Notes: generated by a model not told the origin, from the sequence alone. Shown: positions 35,539 to 43,809, counted from the first letter of the stretch. The stretch is DNA of 64,000 bases from CADEEX01 sp964577955 (GCA_964577955.1 CAZOAZ010000015.1:1-64000), one strand, 5' to 3'. Numbers and translations: made by a program.

Positions 35539-36615
35539 ATGAAATCAACGGCCCTTACGCTAGCGGCGTCGATTGTCCTGGCGTTGACGATCAAAACGGG
35601 TGCACAGTCCCTGTACTTTCCACCCGCGTCAGGAGACTGGGCGCATGTCGATCCGGTGAAGGCGGGCTGGAATCCGCAGGCCCTCGATGCGGCGCTCGAC
35701 TACGCCGGCACGGCGCACTCGAGCGGCGTGGTCGTGCTGCTCGAGGGCCGCATCCTCGCCGAGCGCGACTGGCCGGTGACCGGATCGGCCGGCTACAACC
35801 GCATGCGTCTGGGATCGACAAAAGACGGCCACGCAATCGAAGACGTCGCGTCCGCGCAGAAAAGCGTCGTGGCATTCCTGGCGGGCGTCGCGGAGGGCCG
35901 GGGCCAGCTGAATCTGGCGGCACCGGTCACGCAGTATCTCGGCACCGGCTGGTCGAAAGCCGATCCAGCGGCCGAAGCCGCCATCACCGTTCGTCATCTG
36001 ATGACGATGACCAGCGGCTTGACCGATGCGGGGATCTATCAGCAGCCGGCGGGTCAGGCGTGGCGGTACAACACGGGGATGTACAGCAGGATGATCGGCG
36101 TGCTCGAGAAAGCGACAGGCACCGCGATCGAGCCGTTTACGCGCAGCGCGCTCACCGGACCGGCCGGGATGAGCGACAGCAAATGGGTGACGCGGCCGTG
36201 GGCCGCGGGCAACGACGCCGCCAACGCGATCGGCTTTACGACGACGCCGCGCGACCTGGCGCGGTTCGGCCTGCTGATTCTCAACAACGGATCGTGGAAC
36301 GGCACCGATCTCCTGCGCAACCCGAGCTATCTCTCCCGGATGTTGAAACCGTCACAGGAACTGAATCCGTCGTACGGATTGCTCTGGTGGCTGAACGGAC
36401 AACCGCGCGTCCAGGCGGCGAGCGCGGCCCGCGCCCAATCGGGAATGCTCATCCCGAGCGCCCCGAAAGATCTCGTCGCCGCGCTCGGCGCCCTCGATCG
36501 CAAGTGCTACATCGTCCCCAGCATGAAGCTCGTGGTCACACGGCTCGGCGATCAGACCGGGGAGGGATTCGACGAGCAGTTCTGGTCGTTGCTGATGAAA
36601 GCCAATCATCGATGA
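35539..36615 (+). CDS. Secreted serine hydrolase, beta-lactamase/PBP-like
   Basis: A 358-residue protein with a signal peptide (1-22). The class C beta-lactamase fold shows S105-x-x-K108 in ASAQKSVVAF, Y177 in WRYNTGMYSRM (the second-motif tyrosine), and HLMTMTSGLTDAG before it. It is probably a D-amino peptidase or esterase. The last codons (NHR) and the TGA stop are formed by the first heptamers of the array starting at 36606. Confidence 0.88.
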   Translation: MKSTALTLAASIVLALTIKTGAQSLYFPPASGDWAHVDPVKAGWNPQALDAALDYAGTAHSSGVVVLLEGRILAERDWPVTGSAGYNRMRLGSTKDGHAIEDVASAQKSVVAFLAGVAEGRGQLNLAAPVTQYLGTGWSKADPAAEAAITVRHLMTMTSGLTDAGIYQQPAGQAWRYNTGMYSRMIGVLEKATGTAIEPFTRSALTGPAGMSDSKWVTRPWAAGNDAANAIGFTTTPRDLARFGLLILNNGSWNGTDLLRNPSYLSRMLKPSQELNPSYGLLWWLNGQPRVQAASAARAQSGMLIPSAPKDLVAALGALDRKCYIVPSMKLVVTRLGDQTGEGFDEQFWSLLMKANHR

Positions 36616-36699
36616 TTGATGAACGATGAATGATGAATTAATCGAATCATCGATGACGCAATCAAATCATCGATCATCAATCATCGTTCATCGATGACG
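36606..36699. repeat. Heptamer array with opposed arms, island 4
   Basis: GATGATT, GATGAAC, GATGAAT, GATGAAT, then a turn, then ATCATCG, ATCATCA, ATCATCG, TTCATCG. It sits between convergent genes and codes for the last residues of both: the serine hydrolase on plus and the EamA exporter (EHVIDER end) on minus. Confidence 0.87.
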
Positions 36700-37562
36700 T
36701 GCTCGCCGCTGACAGTCCCTACCGACGCCACGATGATCAGACCGATGGCGAGCCACTGCACCGGTGTCAGGCGCTCATGCAGGAGCGCGAAACCAGCCAG
36801 TGCGCCGATTGCCGGCTCGAAACTCATGAGCGTGCCGAAGGTCTTGGCCGATAGTTTCCTGAGCGCCACCATTTCAAGCGTGTAAGGCAGCGCGCTGGAA
36901 AATACCGCCACGGTGAATCCGAACGCCAGGGTCTTCGGCGCCAGGAGATTCCGTCCCGCATCGGCGACGCCGATCGGCACGATCAGACACGCCGCCACAA
37001 TCAGTCCCCAGGTCGACGCAGCGGCTCCATGCGCGCGCCCGGCTCTCTGTCCGTAGATGATGTACAGCGCCCAGCCCACGCCCGCGGCAAGCGCGCAGAG
37101 CACGCCAACGGGATCGAGCCGATCTTCTGTGGCGCGAATCGGCAGCAGCAACAGCAGTCCGACCGCGGCGAACGCGACCCACAGATAGTCGACGCGGCGT
37201 CGCGACGCGTAGACGGCCACGCCAAGCGGTCCAACGAATTCGATGGCGACGGCGATCCCGAGCGGGATGCTGCGTAACGCCAAATAGAACACGAAATTCA
37301 TCGCGCCCAGCGACAGGCCGTAGGCCAGGATCACCGGCCAGTCCGCCCGCGCCGGGACCGTGCGCCACGCGCGCTGCAGCGCGATGACGATGAGCGCGGA
37401 CAGACCGAGGCGCAGCGCCGTCGTCCCTGGCGCACCGATCGAGGGAATCAGTTGCTTGGCAACCGACGCCCCCACTTGAAACGACACCATCGCCACCGCG
37501 GCGCTCGCCACGGCCGACGTCGTCGATGAGTGATGGGTGATGAGTGATGAGTCGGGACGCAC
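36681..37562 (-). CDS. EamA-family exporter, RhtA-like
   Basis: Up to 293 residues with ten membrane helices and two EamA repeats. VAIEFVGPLGVAV and FEPAIGALAGFALLHERLTPVQWLAIGLIIVASVG are the RhtA/EamA signatures. Relatives export threonine, homoserine or other small metabolites. The first residues (DSSLITHHSS) are translation of heptamer units, so the true start may be downstream near VASAAVAMVSF (ATG about 37490). The C-terminal VIDER is also array-derived. Confidence 0.85.
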   Translation of the reverse strand: MRPDSSLITHHSSTTSAVASAAVAMVSFQVGASVAKQLIPSIGAPGTTALRLGLSALIVIALQRAWRTVPARADWPVILAYGLSLGAMNFVFYLALRSIPLGIAVAIEFVGPLGVAVYASRRRVDYLWVAFAAVGLLLLLPIRATEDRLDPVGVLCALAAGVGWALYIIYGQRAGRAHGAAASTWGLIVAACLIVPIGVADAGRNLLAPKTLAFGFTVAVFSSALPYTLEMVALRKLSAKTFGTLMSFEPAIGALAGFALLHERLTPVQWLAIGLIIVASVGTVSGEHVIDER

Positions 37563-37623
37563 TCGCTCAATTCAATCATCAATCATCATTCATCATTCAT
37601 CATTCATCATTCATCGATGAACG
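37522..37623. repeat. Heptamer array with opposed arms, island 5
   Basis: A degenerate GATGAGT/GATGGGT arm (about 37522-37551) is followed by six clean complementary units (two AATCATC then four ATTCATC, about 37573-37614) and a closing TCATCGATGA palindrome. It lies between divergent genes, just upstream of the oxidoreductase promoter. Confidence 0.87.
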
Positions 37624-37629
37624 CGGTGG

Positions 37630-37635
37630 TACACT
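37630..37635 (+). promoter_or_regulatory. Putative -10 element, leaderless or near-leaderless start
   Basis: TACACT, preceded by TGG (extended -10 form), ends nine bases before ATG 37645. There is no Shine-Dalgarno site. The heptamer array ends seven bases upstream. Confidence 0.5.
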
Positions 37636-37644
37636 CCGCCCACC

Positions 37645-38907
37645 ATGCCGCCGCGAAATCGATTGGTAATGGGCGTCGTCGGCGCCGGTTCGATGGGAAA
37701 GGGCCTGCTCTATCAAAGCACGCTCACCCCAGGCATCGTCTGCGGCGCGGTCTGTGACCTGCGTATGGATCGGGCCGTCGCGGCGCTGCAGGCGTTCGGT
37801 CTGCCGTACGAAATCGCCGACCGCCCGGGCATGATGACCGACGTGATCCGCCGCGGACGGGTCGCCGTGTGCGAGGACGGCCAGTGGATCGCCCAGTGCG
37901 ACGCCCTCGATGTCATGGTCGAAGCGTCGAGCGCAATCGCGGCGGCCGCGCGGCATGTGGATGAGGCCCTTCGGCGCGGCCTGCCGGTCGTCCTCATGAA
38001 TTCTGAAATCGATCTGCTGTATGGGCCGCTCTTTGCCGAGACAGCGCGTCGCACCGGCACGGTCTGCACGAGCTGCGACGGCGATCAGTACGGCGTGATC
38101 AAGCGTTTGATCGATGAGATCCGTGACTGGGGATTCGAACTGGTCATGGCCGGCAACATCAAGGGCTTTCTCAATCGCTATGCCACGCCGACGAGCATGG
38201 CCGTCGAAGCGGATCGCCGGCATCTCGATCACCGCATGTGCGCGTCCTACACGGACGGAACCAAGCTGAACATCGAGATGGCCATCCTCGCCAACAGCTA
38301 TGGCTTGCGGACCAGCCGTCCGGGCATGTCGGGTCCGGCGCTGCGATCGGTTCACGACGTGCTCGGCGCGTTTGATTTCGACGAACTGCGGCGCGCCCCG
38401 GCACCGTGTGTCGACTACATTCTCGGGGCCGAGCCAGGCGGTGGCGTCTTCGTCGTCGGCTACTGCAATCACGCCTACCAGCGGCAGATGCTGGCCTACT
38501 ACAAGATGGGCAACGGGCCTTACTACGTCTTCTACCGTCCGTACCATCTGTGCCACATCGAAGCCATGCGCACGGTGAGCGAGGCGGCACGCGATGGTCG
38601 AGTGTTCATGCAACCCGATGCCGGGTTCGCCACCAACGTCTACGCCTACGCCAAGCGCGATCTTCCGCCGGGCGCGGTGCTGGACGACATCGGCGGCGAC
38701 TCCTGCTACGGACTGATTGAAAACTGCGCCGACAATCGCGGCAATCAAGGGATCCCGATCGGCCTCGCCGGCGGGGCGACGCTGCGACGCGCCGTGGTGC
38801 GCGATCAGAAGATCCGTCTGGTCGACATCGCTTTCGACCCGGCGTCGCCGGCGTTTCAGATCTTCCAGGAGGCCACGCGGGCCTCTGACGCAATTGTGAC
38901 AATCTGA
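37645..38907 (+). CDS. NAD(P)-binding oxidoreductase, homoserine-dehydrogenase-like with SAF-like C-terminus
   Basis: A 420-residue cytoplasmic protein. The N-terminal Rossmann motif is GVVGAGSMGKGL; DALDVMVEASSAIAAAARHVDEAL and GLPVVLMNSEIDLLYGPLFAETA follow. The C-terminal part (VYAYAKRDLPPGAVLDDIGGDSCYGLIEN then GATLRRAVVRDQKIRLVDI) resembles a SAF domain. This arrangement is seen in a family linked to sugar and polyol metabolism, but no pathway gene is adjacent. Substrate unknown. Confidence 0.83.
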   Translation: MPPRNRLVMGVVGAGSMGKGLLYQSTLTPGIVCGAVCDLRMDRAVAALQAFGLPYEIADRPGMMTDVIRRGRVAVCEDGQWIAQCDALDVMVEASSAIAAAARHVDEALRRGLPVVLMNSEIDLLYGPLFAETARRTGTVCTSCDGDQYGVIKRLIDEIRDWGFELVMAGNIKGFLNRYATPTSMAVEADRRHLDHRMCASYTDGTKLNIEMAILANSYGLRTSRPGMSGPALRSVHDVLGAFDFDELRRAPAPCVDYILGAEPGGGVFVVGYCNHAYQRQMLAYYKMGNGPYYVFYRPYHLCHIEAMRTVSEAARDGRVFMQPDAGFATNVYAYAKRDLPPGAVLDDIGGDSCYGLIENCADNRGNQGIPIGLAGGATLRRAVVRDQKIRLVDIAFDPASPAFQIFQEATRASDAIVTI

Positions 38908-39119
38908 AGGCAAATTGGGCGGCGGACGCGATGTCCGCCGCCGGGCGGCGCCGCGAGAAAATTCCGATACGGCGGGAATTCTTCCGCACCCACCGCCTTC
39001 CCTCCGCCGAATTCTTCGAGAACTCCTCAGCCTCCGCAGGCACGGTCATTGCGCCACCTGTCTCGGGTCTGTTGCGTCCGCCACGGTGGGGCGGCGCCAG
39101 GGCCAAGGAGAAGTGGGGC

Positions 39120-40586
39120 ATGGGCATCGTGACAACCACATCGTGGCGGGCGGCCATCGGCCGCGTCGCAGCCATCACCGCATTCACAGCCGCCGGAATG
39201 GTGCCGTCACCGGCACAGGCACAAGCCGTTTCCGGCGAAGCAACCTGGGCCAAGGACGTCGCGCCCATCCTTCAACGCAGTTGCGAGAACTGCCACCGGC
39301 CGGGCGGCGGCGCGCCGATGTCGCTGCGCACCTACGAAGAGGTCCGGCCATGGGCGCGCGCGATCAAGCAGCGCACCGGCATCGGGCCGCACGCCGGCGT
39401 CATGCCGCCGTGGTACATGGAAAAGAACATCGGCATCCAGAAATACCAGGACGATCCGTCGCTCAGCGCGAAGGAGATCGCCACCATCGCGAAGTGGGCC
39501 GACACCGGCGCCCCGCGTGGCAATCCGGCCGACGCCCCGAAGCCGAAGGTGTGGGCCGACAGTTCAGTCTGGCGGATCGGCACGCCGGACCTGATCGTCA
39601 AGACCAAGGACATCCTGGTGAAAGCCAACACGCCCGACTGGTGGGGCGAGATCGAGTCGGTGCCGATTCCGCTCGACGAGGACCGCTATGTGGCCGCGGT
39701 CGAAATCAAGGAAGTGAACGACGTCGCGGACCACTCCGCGAGCCGCGACACGGTCGGCAGCCTCTTCGTCTGGCATCACCTGATCTACCGCACGCAGGTC
39801 GGCCTCGAGACCCCGAACGAAGCGGAACTGGCCGCCGGCAGCGACAACGTCGTCAACTGGCCGGTGCACGAGGTCGGCAGGAACCCCGACTACTTCGATC
39901 CGAAAGCCGCCGTCCTCCTGAAGAAGGGGTCGTACATCGTCTCCGATTCGCTGCACACGCACTCGAACGGCCAGGACACGCGCTCGCATCTCGAGTTCGG
40001 CTACAAGTTCATGCCGAAGGGGTACGCGCCCGAATTCAAGCGCTCGCTGATCGGCCTTGGCAACGGCGTCGACATCGACATCAAGGGGCTGGAGAAGGAT
40101 CAGCAACTGCATGCCTACGCGGTGCTGAACGAGAACACGAAGATCATCTCGTTCGAACCGCACCTGCACGCACCCGGCACGCGCATGTGCCTCGAAGCGA
40201 TCTGGGGGTACAACATCCAGACGCTCAGCTGCGTCGGCTACGACCACAACTGGGTCCGCGGCTACAGCTACGCTGACGAGGTCGCGCCGCTCCTGCCGAA
40301 AGGCAGCATTCTGCACATCATCGGCTACTTCGACACGACGCCCGCCAACCGGAACGTGCCCGATCCGCGGAACTGGTCGGGATCCGGCAACCGATCGATC
40401 ACCAACATGTTCATCGACCTCGGCAACCGTGTGTCGCTGACCGACGAGCAGTTCCAGAGGGAAATGGCCGGACGCGTCGCGGCCGATCCGGATCGCGATG
40501 TCTATCCGGGTTGTCCGCTGTGCGGCGCCGTGGCGAAGCAGACGCCAAAGGCGTCGCCGAAACCGACCGAGGGACAGCAGCAGTAA
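39120..40586 (+). CDS. Cytochrome c - copper type II (PHM-like) monooxygenase fusion, complete copy
   Basis: A 488-residue exported protein (signal about 1-35). The start at 39120 is supported by AAGGAG at 39105-39110. A small cytochrome part has haem site C55-E-N-C58-H59 and PPWYM. Two beta domains follow with the copper pattern of peptidylglycine/dopamine monooxygenases: H219-H220 and H279/H281 as candidate CuH ligands; H348-x-H350 and M430 (TNMFID) as candidate CuM ligands. YDHNW and NRNVPDPRNW fit the bacterial relatives. A CPLC pair (465, 468) ends it. Probable role: oxygen-dependent hydroxylation in the periplasm, with electrons passing through the fused haem domain. That last step is inference. 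Confidence 0.85.
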   Translation: MGIVTTTSWRAAIGRVAAITAFTAAGMVPSPAQAQAVSGEATWAKDVAPILQRSCENCHRPGGGAPMSLRTYEEVRPWARAIKQRTGIGPHAGVMPPWYMEKNIGIQKYQDDPSLSAKEIATIAKWADTGAPRGNPADAPKPKVWADSSVWRIGTPDLIVKTKDILVKANTPDWWGEIESVPIPLDEDRYVAAVEIKEVNDVADHSASRDTVGSLFVWHHLIYRTQVGLETPNEAELAAGSDNVVNWPVHEVGRNPDYFDPKAAVLLKKGSYIVSDSLHTHSNGQDTRSHLEFGYKFMPKGYAPEFKRSLIGLGNGVDIDIKGLEKDQQLHAYAVLNENTKIISFEPHLHAPGTRMCLEAIWGYNIQTLSCVGYDHNWVRGYSYADEVAPLLPKGSILHIIGYFDTTPANRNVPDPRNWSGSGNRSITNMFIDLGNRVSLTDEQFQREMAGRVAADPDRDVYPGCPLCGAVAKQTPKASPKPTEGQQQ

Positions 40587-40611
40587 CTGGAACACGAACA
40601 AGGATCCGATC

Positions 40612-41598
40612 ATGAAAACCATGGTGCTCGCGCTGCTCACCGGCGCGGTGTCTCTCGCCTTCACCGGCAGCGCACACGCGCAGTCGCTCAGCTACAACAG
40701 CGGCCAGAACATCGCGCCCAGTTACGAAGGGTGGGAACTGGACGCCGACGGCACGAAGTATTTCGTCTTCGGCTACATGAGCCGGAATTGGGAGGAGGAG
40801 ATCGACATTCCGGTCGGGCCCGACAACGGGTTCAGCCCGGGCAGCGCCGACCGCGGTCAGCCGACGCACTTCCTTCCCCGCCGCAATCGGTTCATCTTCC
40901 GGGTCAGGGTGCCCGACGGCTTCTCCGACAAGGACGATCTTGTCTGGACGGTGACGGCCCACGGCAAGACGGAGAAGGCGTGGGCCTCGACCCGCATCGA
41001 CTACAAGTTGGACGACGTCGTCAAAGCGTCTGAAACCGGCGCGCTCGGTGCCGGCAGCAGCAGTCCCGAGATCCGCGCGAATAAACCGCCGATCGTGACG
41101 ATCATCGGCGCACGGACGCTTCGCGCACGAGTCGGCGAACCACTCACGCTGGCGTCGACCGTCGCCGACGACGGCATTCCCAAGAGCCGCCGCGGCGGCG
41201 GACAAGCGTTGTCAGTCGCGAACGACCGCAGCGCGGCGCAGCAGGCCAACCGCGGGGGCGAAGGATCGCCGCCGGCGGCGCCGCGCCGCAATCCGATGAT
41301 GCAGCCGCCGGTCCGGATCACGGCCGGCAAGAATGTCGGCCTGCACCACTCCTACTACGTATACCGCGGTGCCGGCGAGGTGACGTTCTCGCCGCGCCAG
41401 ATCAAGGTCTGGGAGGACACCCGTGCCGGAGCCGATTCGCCGTGGGCGCCGATCTGGACCGCACCGCCGATGCCAGCGGACGGCAAGGTGACGGCGCAAG
41501 TCACCTTCTCCGAGCCGGGGACTTACGTAATCCGCAGCCAGGCCGACGACGGCGGTCTGCTGGGGTGGGACGAAGTGACGGTGACCGTCACGCGCTGA
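40612..41598 (+). CDS. Secreted partner protein of the monooxygenase, second copy
   Basis: A 328-residue paralogue of 399-1457, with a signal peptide (1-24, SAHAQ) and the same conserved blocks (SLSYNSGQNIAPSYEGWE, GYMSRNWEEEIDIPVGPDN, THFLPRRNRFIFRVRVPDGF, DDVVKASETGALGAGSSSPEIR). The Pro/Ala linker is shorter. The C-terminal Ig-like domain ends SEPGTYVIRSQADDGGLLG then VTVTVTR. ATG 40612 is 25 bases after the monooxygenase stop; the longer ORF start at 40498 is inside that gene. Function unknown. Confidence 0.85.
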   Translation: MKTMVLALLTGAVSLAFTGSAHAQSLSYNSGQNIAPSYEGWELDADGTKYFVFGYMSRNWEEEIDIPVGPDNGFSPGSADRGQPTHFLPRRNRFIFRVRVPDGFSDKDDLVWTVTAHGKTEKAWASTRIDYKLDDVVKASETGALGAGSSSPEIRANKPPIVTIIGARTLRARVGEPLTLASTVADDGIPKSRRGGGQALSVANDRSAAQQANRGGEGSPPAAPRRNPMMQPPVRITAGKNVGLHHSYYVYRGAGEVTFSPRQIKVWEDTRAGADSPWAPIWTAPPMPADGKVTAQVTFSEPGTYVIRSQADDGGLLGWDEVTVTVTR

Positions 41599-41601
41599 CA
41601 T

Positions 41602-41699
41602 CGATGATTGATGATTGATGAATGATGATTGATGAATGATGAATGATGATTGATGAACGATGATTGGCAAATCATCATTCATAATTCATCATTCATCAC
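41602..41699. repeat. Heptamer array with opposed arms, island 6 (nine perfect units)
   Basis: From 41605 nine consecutive heptamers run without interruption: GATGATT, GATGATT, GATGAAT, GATGATT, GATGAAT, GATGAAT, GATGATT, GATGAAC, GATGATT. After GGCAA the complementary arm begins (ATCATCA, TTCATAA, TTCATCA, TTCATCA). Only the last two bases of the unit vary. It lies between two plus genes, ending four bases before ATG 41703. Confidence 0.92.
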
Positions 41700-41702
41700 T
41701 TC

Positions 41703-42188
41703 ATGGAGCACCATCTCGCCCAGATCAACATCGCCAGATTCCGTGTCCCCGCCTCGGACCCGGTCAACGCCGAGTTCGTGGCGAACCTCGGTCGCGTGAA
41801 CGCCGTCGCCGACCAGCATCCCGGCTTTGTGTGGCGGCTCAAGGACGAGGGCGGGAGCGCCATCGACATTCAGCCGTTCGACGATCCGAACATCGCCGTC
41901 AATATGTCGGTCTGGACGGATCTCGACTCCCTGGTCGCCTTCACGTATCGCGACGGCGCGCATCGGGAGATCATGAAGCGCCGCAGCGAATGGTTCGAGC
42001 GCATGGAGTTTTACATGGCGCTCTGGTGGGTCCCGGCGGGACACATCCCGACCATCGAAGAAGGAAAGATGAAGATCGAGCTGCTGCGGCGGCTCGGCCC
42101 CACCAAAGACGCGTTCACCTTCAAACAGCCCTTCGCGGCGCCTGACGCCGCGACGCTGGTGCCGCCAGTGGAGGAGGAATGCGCCTAG
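41703..42188 (+). CDS. DUF3291 protein
   Basis: A 161-residue cytoplasmic protein matching DUF3291: HLAQINIARFRVPASDPVNAEFVANLGRVNAVADQHPGFVWRL, MSVWTDLDSLVAFTYRDGAHREIMKRRSEWF, and LWWVPAGHIPTIEEGKMKIELL. The fold is a dimeric alpha-beta barrel, as in small monooxygenases. ATG 41703 follows the array with no Shine-Dalgarno site. Function unknown. Confidence 0.9.
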   Translation: MEHHLAQINIARFRVPASDPVNAEFVANLGRVNAVADQHPGFVWRLKDEGGSAIDIQPFDDPNIAVNMSVWTDLDSLVAFTYRDGAHREIMKRRSEWFERMEFYMALWWVPAGHIPTIEEGKMKIELLRRLGPTKDAFTFKQPFAAPDAATLVPPVEEECA

Positions 42189-42755
42189 ACTTTGTGGAGG
42201 TTGATCTGTCCTCGCTGCTCGCCGGTGGTCGGCGCCAGGGACGATTCGCGGCCGCGCCGCGACCGAACATCGCGCGGAAAACGCGCGCGCCGGCGCTGGA
42301 CTCACGATGGCCGCGTCGATACGCCCAACCCAGCATTTGGCTCAAACATTCGACCATACCGGTCACGCGCGAGATGCCTCCGCCATTCACGATCGACGCG
42401 GAATGACCGCCTTCACGCACGTTTTCGGTCGCTTGAGTCGCGCGAGTTCGCACGCGTCGCCGCCGCAAATCGTCCCTGTCGCCAGCGGGCGGCTCGGGCT
42501 GTGACGGGTCAGCGTAGCGCAACGCCGGGACCGGACGGCGGAAGCGAACCTTGCGAGCGGCCTGTCGCGAGCGATAGACGGGAAACCGCATCGAAAGCGC
42601 CAGAGATCCGCGCAGCTCACGGAGCTGCGCATACGACCGACAAGCCGCGACAGATGCGGTTTCCCAGGCCGTCTCGCCGGTTCGCTGGAGCCGTCTGGTC
42701 CTGGCGTGTCGGCAAGCGGCAGTCTATCTATACAGAACGCGACGACCGTCTCGCG
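42189..42755. other. 567-base region without a convincing gene
   Basis: Short ORFs occur on both strands (for example one starting at 42179 behind GGAGGAGGA, 75 codons) but none has recognisable domains or a stable composition. The region instead contains strong inverted repeats at 42562-42665. It may carry a structured RNA or a decayed element. Confidence 0.5.
42562..42665. ncRNA. Candidate structured RNA or regulatory stem region
   Basis: A 13-base perfect inverted repeat (GGGAAACCGCATC at 42580-42592, its complement at 42653-42665) encloses a nine-pair hairpin with a three-base loop (GCGCAGCTC-ACG-GAGCTGCGC at 42610-42630). A further eight-base pair (CTGTCGCG at 42562-42569 with CGCGACAG at 42646-42653) would cross the outer stem, as in a pseudoknot or a switch. 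No known RNA family signature was recognised. Strand is undecided. Confidence 0.4.
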
Positions 42756-43766
42756 CTACTTTCGCCCGGCGCGTAGCTTCGCCGCTTCCGCGCAGCGTTC
42801 GACGACGGTGAAGTAGCGGCTCACGCCGTCGCGGCCGACTTCGAAGGGGTTGGCCAGCCCGCGCTCCGTGCGAGCGGCGGCGGTGTGCGCCTTGTAGTAA
42901 CCGTTGTCGAACTCGGTGTGGTTCGAGATGAGGGCGGTCGCGCCGTAGTCGGCCGCGGCCTTCGCCATCTTCTTCGACGAGGCGATGTAGGTGTCGTACC
43001 ACGCCGAGGTCTCGTCGAACGGAATCGCCGTGCCGCCGACGTAGGCGACACGAATCGGCCGGCCGTTGTCCTTGAACTCGAAGAGATACGACAACGTCCC
43101 CGCCGTATGCCCGGGCATCGTCACGATCGTGATCGACGCGTCGCCGACAGAGAGCACCTGCCCGTCAGTCCCGTCCATGTCGTGCTTCGGCTTCTGACCC
43201 TGACGGCTCGCTACCAGCTTCCAGTCCTCGACCCCGTAGACCAGATGCATGTCTTTCATGGTGTCCTGCAGGTACGCCGCGCCGCCGTCGTGATCGCCGT
43301 GCGCGTGCGACATCACCGCGTACTTCACCCTGTTCGGATCGAGTCCCAATTTGCGGAGCCCGCCGACCACTTCGTCGGCCACGGCGTAGTCGAAGAGCGC
43401 CTCGAGCACGATGATGCCGTCGCGACCGACGAGCCCCCAGGAGCTGTGGATCTTGGTGCCGAGGAAATAGAAGTTGTCGCCGACCTTGGCCGGCGCGGCC
43501 AGCCAGGTCTCGCGCGGCGGATCGCGGCGCGGGCCCGCGGCCGCAGGCGCCGCGGCGCGTGGCGCCGGAGGCGGCGGCGGAATGCAGAGGCGCGTGAAGG
43601 TGCCGCTCCAGTCGGTGCCGGCGGCGGCCTTGGCGGTGGAAATCAACGCGTCAACGGATCCGGCTGCTGGCGCCTGCGCCCGCAGCGCCGGAGACTGCGC
43701 AACGACGAGTGTGGCAGCCGCGATGGCCGCCAACGCTCCCGAGGTCACAAGCTTCTTGTGCGTCAT
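42756..43766 (-). CDS. Secreted MBL-fold hydrolase, subclass B3-like
   Basis: A 336-residue protein with a signal peptide (about 1-30). Metallo-beta-lactamase-fold ligands are in SHAHGDHDGG (H-x-H-x-D-H), MPGHTAGT and SNHTEFDNG. A Pro/Ala-rich insert (about 60-85) precedes the domain. ATG 43766 has GGAGA seven bases upstream, better than TTG 43778. It may hydrolyse beta-lactams or lactones, or be a general hydrolase; the sequence does not decide. Confidence 0.88.
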   Translation of the reverse strand: MTHKKLVTSGALAAIAAATLVVAQSPALRAQAPAAGSVDALISTAKAAAGTDWSGTFTRLCIPPPPPAPRAAAPAAAGPRRDPPRETWLAAPAKVGDNFYFLGTKIHSSWGLVGRDGIIVLEALFDYAVADEVVGGLRKLGLDPNRVKYAVMSHAHGDHDGGAAYLQDTMKDMHLVYGVEDWKLVASRQGQKPKHDMDGTDGQVLSVGDASITIVTMPGHTAGTLSYLFEFKDNGRPIRVAYVGGTAIPFDETSAWYDTYIASSKKMAKAAADYGATALISNHTEFDNGYYKAHTAAARTERGLANPFEVGRDGVSRYFTVVERCAEAAKLRAGRK

Positions 43767-43774
43767 GATTTTCT

Positions 43775-43809
43775 CCAATCATCATTCATCGGTCATCAAT
43801 CATCGATGA
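43775..43809 (-). repeat. Heptamer array, island 7 (short)
   Basis: Units ATCATCA, TTCATCG, GTCATCA, ATCATCG then ATGAGA. It encodes the last residues (SSMIDDR) and stop of the hydrolase-LuxR gene and lies before the Shine-Dalgarno site of the MBL gene. Confidence 0.78.

Noticed and set aside
37600..38913. A 437-codon minus-strand ORF
   Set aside because: Antisense to the oxidoreductase gene, which has a Rossmann motif; the ORF has none.
38915..40276. A 453-codon plus-strand ORF in another frame
   Set aside because: Shadow of the cytochrome-monooxygenase gene; composition is Arg/His/Gly-rich with no motifs.
41602..41699. CRISPR array
   Set aside because: The units are only seven bases with no spacers, and no cas gene is present.
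42387..42632. An 81-codon minus-strand ORF in the gene-free gap
   Set aside because: No signal, domain or ribosome site; it overlaps the inverted-repeat structure, whose symmetry explains open frames better.
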